Positions 1 through 8,950 of a DNA stretch of 64,000 nucleotides are shown in pieces (within the stretch, counting starts at the first letter, position 1; each line of letters starts with the position of its first letter). The notes under the pieces are model-generated. The model made no database searches, was not told where the DNA came from, and saw only the letters and a list, made by a program, of their open reading frames with translations. This DNA is from Gyromitra esculenta (lineage: Eukaryota; Ascomycota; Pezizomycetes; Pezizales; Discinaceae), in contig JBCAML010000020.1 of assembly GCA_038503075.1 (NCBI GenBank), forward strand, positions 1-64,000. The letters are read 5' to 3'. The position numbers and the translations under genes are program-made.

Positions 1-80
1 CCTAAACCCTAAACCCTAAACCCTAAACCCTAAACCCTAAACCCTAAACCCTAAACCCTAAACCCTAAACCCTAAACCCT
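1..80. repeat. Telomeric repeat array (CCCTAAA)n
   Basis: About eleven perfect tandem copies of the 7-mer CCCTAAA begin at base 1 and end at base 80. The C-rich strand reads 5'->3' inward from the left, as expected for a left chromosome end. The unit is the heptamer TTTAGGG on the G strand, not the TTAGGG hexamer usual in filamentous fungi. The array may be cut short by assembly. Confidence 0.96.
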
Positions 81-600
81 ATTAAGCCCATTTCTCGGAT
101 TAGGAAGGTGGTACAACCCTTGGCATCTTGGCACGGAACGGAACGGATGTTATCTCCGAGCCGCCTTGGCGTCTTGGCGTCGGACTTAGCGGAGCCCTCG
201 GGCCGACGGGCCGACCCGGACCGAAGATAGCCGACGGACCAAACAGCCGCCCCCTGCACGTAACACTGCATCGTGGCCGAGTGCATCACGCACGTAGTAT
301 CACCTGCATGTTTCTGGGTTTACCCCGAATTCTCCCGCATACCCGGATATTAGATGACGCGTACACAGGTTGAGATTACCCAAAAGAGTAACCAAACTCT
401 GCCGCCGCTAGTCAATCAAAATTGCATCATCCCAGCTCGGCCGAGAGGCCTTCCGCCCGGATCCCCCTAACATCCGCATCCACCAAGAGGGTTGTATATA
501 TCCCTGACTGTCTCAGCTAACTGAGGAGTCTAGAAATCAGACGAAACCTCGTAGACGTTCAACAACGCACACGGTCTTAGCTTTCGACTACCCTTCCTGA
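81..600. other. Subtelomeric spacer without recognisable gene
   Basis: GC-rich DNA between the telomere and the first readable LINE codons. Open frames here are short and do not resemble a family I know. The last 60 bases may be more of the decayed LINE, because the endonuclease frame can only be read inward from a TGA at 598-600. No telomere-associated helicase is seen. Confidence 0.5.
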
Positions 601-839
601 CTCCTTACCGCGACTATCTCCAGGAAACTAACGTTTCCCCTACACATAAGCTTTAATATTCATCACCCATCCACTGACCCACTTCGATCCATTTCCTCGC
701 AGGAATTCAAAGAAGGGGAAAAATACCACTCCTTTGCTAGAAACTCTAATTTTACACTCATCAACTCCCCAGGAATTTTTACTAGATTCCCCTATGGCTC
801 CCATTCTAGTCTAAGTGTCCTTGACCTTGCCTTCAGAAA
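601..839 (+). pseudogene. LINE endonuclease-domain fragment (5' part)
   Basis: Frame 1 is open from 601 to 839 and reads like the exonuclease-endonuclease-phosphatase domain of a fungal non-LTR retrotransposon. It contains an FNIHHPSTDP-like segment (compare the GDFN.HHP motif), then TRFPYGSHSSLSVLDLAF. It has no start codon, an in-frame TGA lies just upstream, and no ORF1 is seen, so the 5' end is lost or decayed. It stops at a solo LTR and resumes in frame at 1253 with a GSDHIPI motif, the conserved catalytic SDH. The original protein nicked target DNA for target-primed reverse transcription. Confidence 0.7.
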
Positions 840-1252
840 TCTCACGGTCAAGTTCCTCAGTTAAGCCCTTCAGTATCCCCGAAGGTAAGCAGTGCTACTT
901 AAGCGAGGTATCAACTCGTTTTGACGGGTGCAAGGTTTCTACAGGTCCTACAGGGAGTATACTTCAAGACGAAGTATCGGTGATGGTTCACAGCGACGGC
1001 AAGGAGTCTGAGGTAGAATCGAAGTGGTATTGAACCTAGTACAGGAGAAGTATAATGAGAACGTTGCTTAAGGAAAGAAGAAGAAGAAGACAGCAAACGA
1101 GTAAAATCCATCGCTTAAATACCCTGCTTTTCCGTACTACGATCCAAACCCGACAACAACCGAAACACAAAGACATTATTAACGTAACCGAAATCTACCG
1201 CAACCAACCAAGTAAAAAGACCTAACCTCATTCCTTCTTTCCATCCATGAAA
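840..1252 (-). mobile_element. Solo LTR of chromodomain Gypsy family (in LINE)
   Basis: A 413-bp LTR with plus-strand ends TCTCA...TGAAA. Flanking 5-mers are AGAAA (835-839) and GGAAA (1253-1257), a TSD with one mismatch. It carries the conserved terminal hairpin (about 857-907), the next hairpin with an ATACTTC/GAAGTAT stem near 958-976, and AACGTTGCTTAAGG around 1060. It interrupts the LINE endonuclease frame, which resumes exactly after it. No internal region remains, so LTR-LTR recombination is likely. Confidence 0.85.
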
Positions 1253-3015
1253 GGAAATGACCTTATCACTCCATTCATAAAAAAATGGGATTCTTCACTA
1301 CCCTCCACTGGCTCCGATCACATTCCCATAGCCATTCACCTCTCCAATCCTCAAAAATTCACCTCAGCATCTTCCCCAGATTGGTCCCGAACCAACTGGA
1401 AAACCCTCACACCCCTCATAAAAGACCTTAAAATCCCTGCTCCCTCCAATTTAACGAATCTAGATGAATGGTTTTCACAATCACTCAACCTAGTCACTTC
1501 ACCTCTTATTCGCTCCACCCCTTTTAAAAGATCTTCCCAATGGTCCAAAAAATGGTGGACACCTCTCCTCTCGCAACTCCGGAAAATCTTTCACTCAGTT
1601 GATAGATCGCATAAACGGAGCTTCAAAGGCTCGAAAGCCCCTCCCTCACCTGAAGTACGCGCTGCTAAATATGCCTACTTCCATGAAATCGCCAGATGCA
1701 AAAAGAACCATTGGAACTCTTTTCTCGCATCCGCCTCTCCATCAAATATTTGGGCAGCTAAGAGAATGAAAACTTCGTCCAACAACGATACCTTTCCCAA
1801 TCTCCCCAATATCAAAACACCATCCCAGCTTACCTCTACTCTCATCAACCATTTTTTTCCCCCCCGAAATACCTCTCCTCCACCATCCTATTTCTCCCAT
1901 TCCGACTTTATCGAAATTAACTTCGACGAGATATCCTCTGCACTCTGTAGCTCATCCAATTCATCCGCCCCGGGACCCGATACCATTCCATATGGCATCT
2001 GGAAAAAGATAAATAATATCAATCCTCAAATCATACATGGTCTCTTAAACCCTCTTGCATGGTTTGGTTACCACCCACTACAACTCAAAAGGGTTTTCGG
2101 AATCGTACTCCCCAAACCCAATAAAGAATCATACGATACTCCATCTTCTTTTAGAGTAATTGTTTTACTTGAAACCCTCTCTAAAGTTCTGGAACGAATT
2201 TTTGCATCCAGACTTGCCTTTTTTTCACGCACCAATGGCCTCATTCATCCCAATCAATGCGGCTCTCTCTCTCTAATTTCTACAGAAGATGCAGTATCTG
2301 CTGTACTTCATGATATTCAACTCCTCCAGGCAGCCAATAAAAAGGTCTCCACACTCTTCCTCAACATTAAAGGAGGCTTCGACAATGTCAACCCCGACAT
2401 ATTAGAAAAAAGACTCCATGATCATGCAATTCCATCCTACATGACTTCTTGGATAATCTCTTTTCTCAATAATCGGGAATGCACCCTCCTCTTTAAAGGC
2501 TCCCCACGCACCTTCATCCCTGTCTCAGTTGGCGTCCCACAAGGATCTCCCATATCTCTGCTCCTCTTTTGCATCTATGTTGCTCCTCTCCACCTGCAAA
2601 ACAACCATAAATTCACCTTCTCATACGTCAATGACTTCGCCATCACAGTATTTTCCAATTCAACCAGGAAAAAAGCGAAACTTCTTGAAAAGACTGCAAA
2701 TGATATTAATACCATAGGTAACGCCATAAAAGTTTCATTTTCCATCCCTAAAACTGAACTCATCCATTGGACTACCATTCACAATCGTCTCCCTCCATCA
2801 CCAGGTGTCTCCATTAATCTTAACGGAACCACCATTACCCCGCAACTTTATATAAGATGGCTAGGATTCTGGCTATCCAACAATTTTAATACCAATACAC
2901 ATTTTTTAAAGAGACTATCTGCAGCCCAGAAAGCTTTTTTCACTATCAAATCTCTTTCCTCATCTGGTTCTGGGCTTACAAGCTCCAACGCTCGCAAACT
3001 AGCTATGGGACTCAT
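1253..3015 (+). pseudogene. LINE ORF2: end of endonuclease plus reverse transcriptase
   Basis: The frame continues from the fragment ending at 839. It contains GSDHIPI at the end of the endonuclease, then a reverse transcriptase with the usual blocks: SSAPGPDTIPY, a LETLSKVLERIFASRL segment, and VPQGSPISLLLF. Two catalytic blocks are altered: FLDIKGAFDN is here FLNIKGGFDN, and the YADD box reads YVND, so the enzyme is predicted dead. The frame is cut at 3016 by solo LTR alpha after an AMGLIL-like segment and resumes 24.4 kb away at 27426. No stop interrupts this fragment, so decay appears moderate. Confidence 0.85.
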
Positions 3016-3121
3016 TCTCACGGTTCAGTTTCTCGTTAAGCCCTTCAGTATCCCTGAAGGTGAACAGTGCTACTTAAGCGAGATACTAACACGTTCGAGG
3101 AGTGCAGTGTTTCTACAGGTT
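3016..3121 (-). mobile_element. LTR alpha, left piece
   Basis: The U5-end part of an LTR starting TCTCACGG, with the conserved terminal hairpin at about 3032-3082. It is cut after AGGTT (3117-3121) by element beta; the remainder lies at 27125-27425. Alpha's outer TSD is CTCAT (3011-3015 and 27426-27430), which joins the two LINE halves. Alpha has no internal region, so it is a solo LTR. Confidence 0.88.
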
Positions 3122-3523
3122 TCTCACGGTTCAGTCCCTCGATAAGCCCTTCAGTATCCCTGAAGGTGAGCAGTGCTACTTAGGCGAGGTACTAACACGT
3201 TCGAGGAGTGCAGTGTTTCTACAAGTTCTACGAGGGGTCTATCTCAAGGCGAGATAAGTGCAGCGAGGTGGACAGCGACAGCGAGGGTTCTGAGATAGAA
3301 CCGAAATAGTATTTAAGATAATACAAGAACGTTGCTTAAGAAAAGAAGAAGAAGAAGAAGAACGAAAGCAACCAAAATCCTTCCTTAAATACCCCGCTTT
3401 TCAGTAGCACCAACAACAACCGAAACACAAAGACATTATTATAATAACCCAAAACCTAACCGAACAACAAAGAAATTATACAACCATCCGAACTACGACT
3501 CATCCCTGAATCAATCCATGAAA
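3122..3523 (-). mobile_element. Element beta 3' LTR
   Basis: 402 bp, differing from its partner at 26702-27124 by about five transitions and three small indels. It contains the terminal hairpin (3138-3188), a TATCTC/GAGATA hairpin, a GGTTCT/AGAACC hairpin, a GTATT/AATAC hairpin, the AACGTTGCTTAAG self-primer complement, and a TTAAATA promoter box. Confidence 0.9.
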
Positions 3524-3547
3524 GTAGCTCCCCCCTTCAAGCGTGAG
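3524..3547 (-). other. Element beta polypurine tract and pol C-terminus
   Basis: On the minus strand this reads GCTTGAAGGGGGGAGCTAC directly before the 3' LTR, a purine-rich plus-strand primer site. It also encodes the last residues of beta pol (after SSR), and 3543-3547 is the left copy of the GTGAG TSD made by element A. Confidence 0.75.
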
Positions 3548-3957
3548 TCTCAAGGAGCGAGATTCCCGTCAAGCTCTCAGGTATCCCCCGAGATAAGCAG
3601 TGCTACTTGAACGAGAAACCAACGACAGGAGAGTGTGCGAGGATTCTACAGGCTCTACTAATGGTTCAAGTTGTGATGACTTGAAGACGGCGACGGCGAA
3701 AGATTACAAGGTGTAATCCGGGGTTGTATTTGCAAGATACAGTGAGTGTACAATAGAAGACGTTGCTTAAAGAAAGAAGAAGGAAAAGTACAAGATGAGG
3801 GGAATCCCTTCGCTTATATACCACGTTCCAACTCTTTCGATGACAAAGACATGACTCATTGTAACGAGTAACCCATAGAAACACAAAGAACGCCAACGAA
3901 ATCCGACAACCATGTACCCATGTACCTAACCGATCAACATAACAACCATCCATGAAA
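3548..3957 (-). mobile_element. Element A 3' LTR
   Basis: Plus-strand ends TCTCA...TGAAA. It contains the terminal hairpin at 3565-3615, a TATATAA box in minus-strand sense (near 3816-3822) and the self-primer complement ACGTTGCTT (near 3760). A GGGGGG purine tract (3961-3968 as C on plus) lies just inside, next to the pol stop. Confidence 0.92.
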
Positions 3958-3968
3958 GTAGCCCCCCC

Positions 3969-6900
3969 TCATAGCCGTGAGCTCCTGCGAACACTAATCA
4001 CTCTTTCCCTTGGTTTATCCGGATATCGTTGGTGGAAAGAATCTACGGCCTTCGTCTCTTCATGGTACTCCGCAGGTTCCCAGGTGGGTAGTGCATAGCC
4101 AGTCCATTCGACCAAGTATTGAAGTTTTCCGCGGTGTAAACGGGAATCTAGGATAGCTTCAACAAGGTATTCCTCATGGTCGTTAACTTGAACGGGTGGG
4201 GGCGGTGTAATAATCTGACCGGGGAGTGGGTCGACGGGAGCTGCTTTGATCAACGAGACGTGGAACACAGGGTGGTACTTCATTGCTCTCGGGAGGTCAA
4301 TTTCATAGGCGTGAGCTGAAATAACACGTTTCACCGGGAAAGGGCCACTCCATTTCCAATCCAACTTCCTTGAATTCCGCGTTGTCCTCATGTTCTTCAT
4401 TGACACAAACACTTCGTCTTTTACCCTGAACATTGGAGCGGGAGTACGGTGCTGATTTGTGCTTGACTCGAAGGTATCCTGGGCTGTCCTCATCTGTACT
4501 CGGAGGAAATCTCTAAGTTCTTCCATCTTAGAAGCGAAATCGTCAGCATCGAGGGTCTGGGGAGAGCGGTCACTAGGAACAATTGAGGTGTCAAAGCGAG
4601 GGTGATAGCCATAATTCGCAAAGAAGGGCGTAGCCTTGGTACTTGCGGATTCTTGGTTATTGGCAGCGAATTCAGCGATGGGTAACCATTTTGACCAATC
4701 GTCTTGTTGATAGGAAACATAACAGCGAAGATATTGCTCCATTACGGCGTTGAGTCGTTCAGTTTGTCCATCGGTTTCTGGGTGGAAGGAGGTAGACATG
4801 CGGGCGGCAATATTCAAACGCTGACAGAGGTGCTTCCAAAACTTCGCTGTGAACTGTGTTCCCCTATCGGAGGTAAGATGGGAAGGGAGTCCATGGAGTT
4901 TCCAAACGTTTTGGAGGTATAATTCGGCGGTTTGCTCAGCATTAACGGTGGTATTACACGGGATAAGGTGTCGCATCTTCGAGAGTCGATCTACCACAAC
5001 CATAATAGCATCAAAGCCATTAGATTCTGGGAGACCGGTGACAAAGTCCATCGATAGCTCTTCCCAGGGGCGATTAGGAATTGGGAGTGGTTTCAAAACA
5101 CCATGGGTACCAAGAGTGCTTGGTTTAGCTCGTCGACAGGTATGACAGTTTCGCGTATAACGGCCAATGTACTCTCTCATCTTTGGCCAATAAAAGTGCC
5201 TTGAAATAAGTTCAAAGGATTTTTCACGTCCTGGGTGGCCAGCTGAGGGGGCATCATGGTGTCGTTGTAAAATAAAGAGGCGGAGGGGATCGTGATCAGG
5301 GATATAGAGTTTTTGCCGGTAATAAAGATGGCCGCTGATTTCACTGCAATCACCTAGGGTGATTTCCTTGGATTGTCGTTCACCATTTCTAAGTGCTAGA
5401 AGGATTTTTTGTGGGAACGGGTCAGCATTATATCCATGATTCATTAAGTTTTTAAGGGAGGCGTCCAGTTCAACGGGTTCATTTGATAAAGAACCCGAAA
5501 ACAAACTCAGCTTAGGATCAATGTTCTTCTCCTTCAAGACTACTTGGTGTTGATGTTTTAGTCTTTCATCCCCTTCTTCAGGGAGATCTCCTGATCTCCG
5601 AGTCAGTGCGTCCGGTTTTCCTCCTTGTACCCCTGGTCTATAGGTAATGACGAAGTCGAAACGTGAAAGGTATTCGGCCCATCTAACTTGTCGTCGATTA
5701 AGTTGCTTGGTGGTCATAAAATATTCCAAGTTCTTATGATCTGTAATAACAGAGATGGGTAATTCGGATCCTTCAAGTTCTGGTCTCCATTCTTCAAAAC
5801 AACGTATAATGGCGAGAAGTTCCTTATCATAAATCTCGTAGTTACACTCAGCTGGTGAATGTTTTTTGGAGAAGAAGGCTACAGGGTGGAGTACACCGTC
5901 GTCGTCAAGTTGGGAGAGAACACCGCCGGAGACGAAGTCAGAAGCATCAGATTCCACAAAGATTTTCTTTCGAGGGTCGAAGTGGACGAGAACGGGGGCT
6001 TTAGTGAAGGCATCCTTCAGGGCTTCAAATGCGAGTTCCGCTTCGACTGTCCATTCAAAGATAACACCCTTTCTTGTAAAAGCAGTAAGGGGGGCAGCTA
6101 ACCGGGAGAACCCTAGGATGAATCGTCGGTAAAAATTTGCGAAACCAAGGAAGGCTTGTACATCTTTGACTGACTTTGGGCGATTCCAGTCTCGGACGGC
6201 TTTGAGTTTATCATCGTCCATTTTAATACCTTCAGGGGTTAAGATTAGGCCGAGGTATTTGATGGATTGTACATGGAACTCGCACTTCTCGGGTTTGAGA
6301 AGGATATTATTGGCTTTTAAGGCATCGAGGACCTGTCGGACGTGTATCTTATGTTCGGCGAGGGTATCGCTGTAGATAAGGATATCATCGAGGTAGGCCG
6401 TGCAAAAGAGGTCTAAGTATTCTCGGAGAGAATCATTGACAAAGCGCTGGAAGGTACCGGGGGCATTGGTGAGGCCGAATGGCATAACCATGTATTCGTA
6501 AAGGCCGTAACGAGTCCTAAAAGCGGTCTTCCATTCTTCTCCCTCTGCGATACGGATTTGGTGAAATCCATCCCGAAGGTCTAGCTTGGAATACCATTGT
6601 GCTTTAGCGAGGCGGTCTAGGGTCTCTTTAACGAGCGGGGAGGTGTATCGGTCTTTGATGGTAAGAGCATTAAGTCCTCGGTAGTCTACACAGAGGCGTA
6701 GAGATCCATCGGGTTTTGCGGCGAAGAGGACGGGGGAACCGGCAGAGGATGAACTGGCGCGAATAAAGCCCTTCTCTAGGTTGTCTTCGATGTACTTCTT
6801 AAGGACTAGAAGTTCATCCCGTGACATACCGTAGAGGGGGCCGAATGGTGGTTCTTTGCCTTCTTGGAGGGTAATGCGATGATCATAGGGGCGACGGGGG

Positions 6901-7649
6901 GGGAGTCCTTGGGCCTTTGCTTTATCAAACATGTCCAGGTATTCGTGATACTCAGCGGGTATTCTTTGTCTCCATTCCTCTTTAGTGGTTTTGCTATCGA
7001 GGACTTTGTTTATTTCATATAGAGACATTGAATAGACCTGAATACCCTTTTTCCTGGCGAGCATGCGGAAACTGGCGGCTCCAATAAAGGCGGCGTTAAG
7101 TTTAGCCGGAGGTGGGATAGCAGCGACGGAGACAATAGGTTGTTTGGGGGCACAGTGGGTGGTGCAGAACTCAGAGTTGAATTCAATGCTTTTATTGGCG
7201 AATTGTAGGTGGACGTCATGGAGATTCATCCACGGGATGCCGAGCACTAGGGGGTAGTGTCCTAGTTTGGTGACGAAGAAGGGAGCTTTCTCGCTATGTT
7301 GTTGAATAGAAAGCTCCAAATGGCACAGATTGGTAATATCTCCCGAGGCAATTGTTCGGCCGTCAATGACTTCTAATTGGCGAGGGGTTTTAAGGGGAGA
7401 TAACGGTAGGGAATGGTGACGCACAAAATTTTCATCAATGAAAGCGAACCCTGAGGCTCCAGTGTCAAGAAGTGCGTGTGTTTTTATAACTTTATTTTGG
7501 TGGGAAAGGCTACAAGAGACTACAAAATGTTCCCCATCCAAATTATCCTCCACGCACATATCCGACACTGAAAACCCAGAAATAGAGAACGCTGACAAAG
7601 GAGAAAAAGGAACCGGAGCAGGGTCACAAGGCGACTCCGGTTGGACTAG
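3969..7649 (-). CDS. pol: Element A Pol polyprotein (PR-RT-RNaseH-IN-chromodomain)
   Basis: About 1,226 residues read in the -1 frame relative to gag, starting at the slippery site; there is no ATG at the start of the frame, so independent initiation is unlikely. Domains in order: retropepsin (LLDTGASGFAFID); RT with LCVDYRGLN, KLDLRDGFHQI and YLDDILIYSD; RNase H (FVESDASDF, DKELLAI); integrase zinc finger with HH and C-x2-C (NCHTCRRAK), catalytic core SMDFVTGLP, TSDRGTQFTAKF and SFHPETDGQTERLN; then a C-terminal chromodomain (EEYLVEAILD, LVEWTGYALPTWEP). It ends SSRL-stop next to the polypurine tract. All catalytic residues that I can see are present. The chromodomain would bind histone marks and steer integration. 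Confidence 0.95.
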   Translation of the reverse strand, partial: LVQPESPCDPAPVPFSPLSAFSISGFSVSDMCVEDNLDGEHFVVSCSLSHQNKVIKTHALLDTGASGFAFIDENFVRHHSLPLSPLKTPRQLEVIDGRTIASGDITNLCHLELSIQQHSEKAPFFVTKLGHYPLVLGIPWMNLHDVHLQFANKSIEFNSEFCTTHCAPKQPIVSVAAIPPPAKLNAAFIGAASFRMLARKKGIQVYSMSLYEINKVLDSKTTKEEWRQRIPAEYHEYLDMFDKAKAQGLPPRRPYDHRITLQEGKEPPFGPLYGMSRDELLVLKKYIEDNLEKGFIRASSSSAGSPVLFAAKPDGSLRLCVDYRGLNALTIKDRYTSPLVKETLDRLAKAQWYSKLDLRDGFHQIRIAEGEEWKTAFRTRYGLYEYMVMPFGLTNAPGTFQRFVNDSLREYLDLFCTAYLDDILIYSDTLAEHKIHVRQVLDALKANNILLKPEKCEFHVQSIKYLGLILTPEGIKMDDDKLKAVRDWNRPKSVKDVQAFLGFANFYRRFILGFSRLAAPLTAFTRKGVIFEWTVEAELAFEALKDAFTKAPVLVHFDPRKKIFVESDASDFVSGGVLSQLDDDGVLHPVAFFSKKHSPAECNYEIYDKELLAIIRCFEEWRPELEGSELPISVITDHKNLEYFMTTKQLNRRQVRWAEYLSRFDFVITYRPGVQGGKPDALTRRSGDLPEEGDERLKHQHQVVLKEKNIDPKLSLFSGSLSNEPVELDASLKNLMNHGYNADPFPQKILLALRNGERQSKEITLGDCSEISGHLYYRQKLYIPDHDPLRLFILQRHHDAPSAGHPGREKSFELISRHFYWPKMREYIGRYTRNCHTCRRAKPSTLGTHGVLKPLPIPNRPWEELSMDFVTGLPESNGFDAIMVVVDRLSKMRHLIPCNTTVNAEQTAELYLQNVWKLHGLPSHLTSDRGTQFTAKFWKHLCQRLNIAARMSTSFHPETDGQTERLNAVMEQYLRCYVSYQQDDWSKWLPIAEFAANNQESASTKATPFFANYGYHPRFDTSIVPSDRSPQTLDADDFASKMEELRDFLRVQMRTAQDTFESSTNQHRTPAPMFRVKDEVFVSMKNMRTTRNSRKLDWKWSGPFPVKRVISAHAYEIDLPRAMKYHPVFHVSLIKAAPVDPLPGQIITPPPPVQVNDHEEYLVEAILDSRLHRGKLQYLVEWTGYALPTWEPAEYHEETKAVDSFHQRYPDKPRERVISVRRSSRL

Positions 7650-8893
7650 TTTAAAGACTCAACTGAGTCTGCTGCATCAAAAGCAGGAAAGCGAGGAGGC
7701 AGAGGCGGCGGAAAAACAGAGGGAGCTGGAGGTGCGGCGGCGGCATTGGTGACGGCTCCTCTCATAGCGGGGCGCTTGGAGGCAGAAGGGCAGTTTGAGA
7801 AAATATGCCCTTCTCCGGCGCAGAACAAACAGCGATTATTTGTTTGTCTCCAGGATTTCTCTTCAGGGGACAGTTTTCTTCTTCCGTTTATCTGAACATA
7901 TCGTTGTTCAGGGGCAGGGCGAGAGGTGGAGGTGCGACCGAAGGAGAGGTCCATAGGGGCAAGTCCTCCAGGGGCGAAAGAGGAGGAAGCGGGAGTATAA
8001 GCGGCGGGGGCGGCGGCAGGGGCGGCGAATTGTCCCATGGTGTTGCGGACAGAATTTTTTTTCTCTTCTCTTCTTGCTCGGATTCGGTTATCTAAGCGGA
8101 GGAGGAAGGCGCAGAGGGAAGTGAAAGTAGTGGGGAAGTCAGCGACAGTCACTACCGCTTCTTTCAGCTCGTCTGACATGCCGAACTCTAGAGCATCATT
8201 CTTGGCTGACTCATCGTAGTTGAGGCGTCCCATGATGCGTTGAAAGTCGGCAAGGTAGGCGGAGAAGTCTCGTTTCCCTTGTCTGAGTTGGTGTAGTTCG
8301 CGGCGGGCAGTACCGAGAGGGTCGGGATCGCCGAAGGCTGTTTCCAAGGCGGTGATCAAATCGGCGGCGGAGTTCCAGGTGGTAGTTCCGTCAGGAAGGA
8401 CGGAGTGGCGAACTTGTTCGAGAGCGGCTCCCTCGAGACGGCTAATAGCATACAACACCATGTTGTTGCTATTGGAAAAACGGTCGGCATTGACCGAGAG
8501 CTTTGACCTGAGTTGCAGAACGAACCCGGGGAGTTTATCGCGAGACCCGTTGAACTTATCTGGGTCAGGCATTTTATCCGAGCGGCCTCCTTGAGTGTGA
8601 GCAGGAGGGGGTGGCGGCGATGGTGCAGGCGGTGGAGGAGCGGCGTTTTGGAGGCGGGCGATTTCCGTTTCGGCTGCCTGCAACTGGGATTGGCAGGTAT
8701 TGAACCTGGCCGTCATGTTGTTTCTTTCTTGGGTAGCTTCCTCAAGTTGCAAGTCTGCGTAGGTGAGGTTATCTACTCGCTGTTGGTAGTGCGAGCGGAT
8801 TTCCTCATAGGCGGAGGCGAGGTCGGCATTGGCGGCGGCTTGGAAGTTCTCAAAGGTAGGGAAGGTCCAGGGGGCGGGAGCGGGGTTGCTCAT
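7646..8893 (-). CDS. gag: Element A Gag
   Basis: 415 residues. I start at the ATG giving MSNPAPAPWTF, because copies B and D start at the equivalent ATG and the longer reading would begin inside the LTR. The N-terminal half contains a heptad-like coiled-coil stretch (DLQLEEATQERNNM), followed by a proline-rich linker and a capsid-like region (PDPDKFNGSRDKLPGFVLQL, FGDPDPLGTARRELHQLRQG). A CCHC zinc knuckle, C-x2-C-x4-H-x4-C (CLFCAGEGHIFSNC), lies near the C-terminus. The protein packages element RNA into virus-like particles. It ends ESLN-stop inside the frameshift signal. Confidence 0.94.
   Translation of the reverse strand: MSNPAPAPWTFPTFENFQAAANADLASAYEEIRSHYQQRVDNLTYADLQLEEATQERNNMTARFNTCQSQLQAAETEIARLQNAAPPPPAPSPPPPPAHTQGGRSDKMPDPDKFNGSRDKLPGFVLQLRSKLSVNADRFSNSNNMVLYAISRLEGAALEQVRHSVLPDGTTTWNSAADLITALETAFGDPDPLGTARRELHQLRQGKRDFSAYLADFQRIMGRLNYDESAKNDALEFGMSDELKEAVVTVADFPTTFTSLCAFLLRLDNRIRARREEKKNSVRNTMGQFAAPAAAPAAYTPASSSFAPGGLAPMDLSFGRTSTSRPAPEQRYVQINGRRKLSPEEKSWRQTNNRCLFCAGEGHIFSNCPSASKRPAMRGAVTNAAAAPPAPSVFPPPLPPRFPAFDAADSVESLN
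7649..7655 (-). promoter_or_regulatory. -1 ribosomal frameshift site T TTA AAC (element A)
   Basis: On the minus strand the gag codons TCT TTA AAC TAG form the X XXY YYZ heptamer T TTA AAC directly before the gag stop. Slipping back one base gives CTA GTC CAA CCG, which is the open pol frame. Site and frame relation are identical in B, beta and D. The downstream RNA structure was not folded. Confidence 0.85.
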
Positions 8894-8939
8894 GGTGACG
8901 TCAGAAGTGGATGGGTATTGGTAGAGGGTGTAGATAGGG

Positions 8940-8950
8940 AAGCAACGTAA
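8940..8950 (-). other. Element A primer-binding site, self-priming type
   Basis: Minus-strand TTACGTTGCTT directly follows the 5' LTR. ACGTTGCTT (8940-8948) is the perfect complement of AAGCAACGT (9163-9171) near the predicted RNA 5' end. No TGG-type tRNA complement follows the LTR, which argues for Tf1-like self-priming. Confidence 0.75.

Noticed and set aside
8513..8950. 145-codon plus-strand frame opposite gag of element A
   Set aside because: It is the reverse complement of the GC-rich, proline-rich gag region; similar shadows occur opposite B and D gag.
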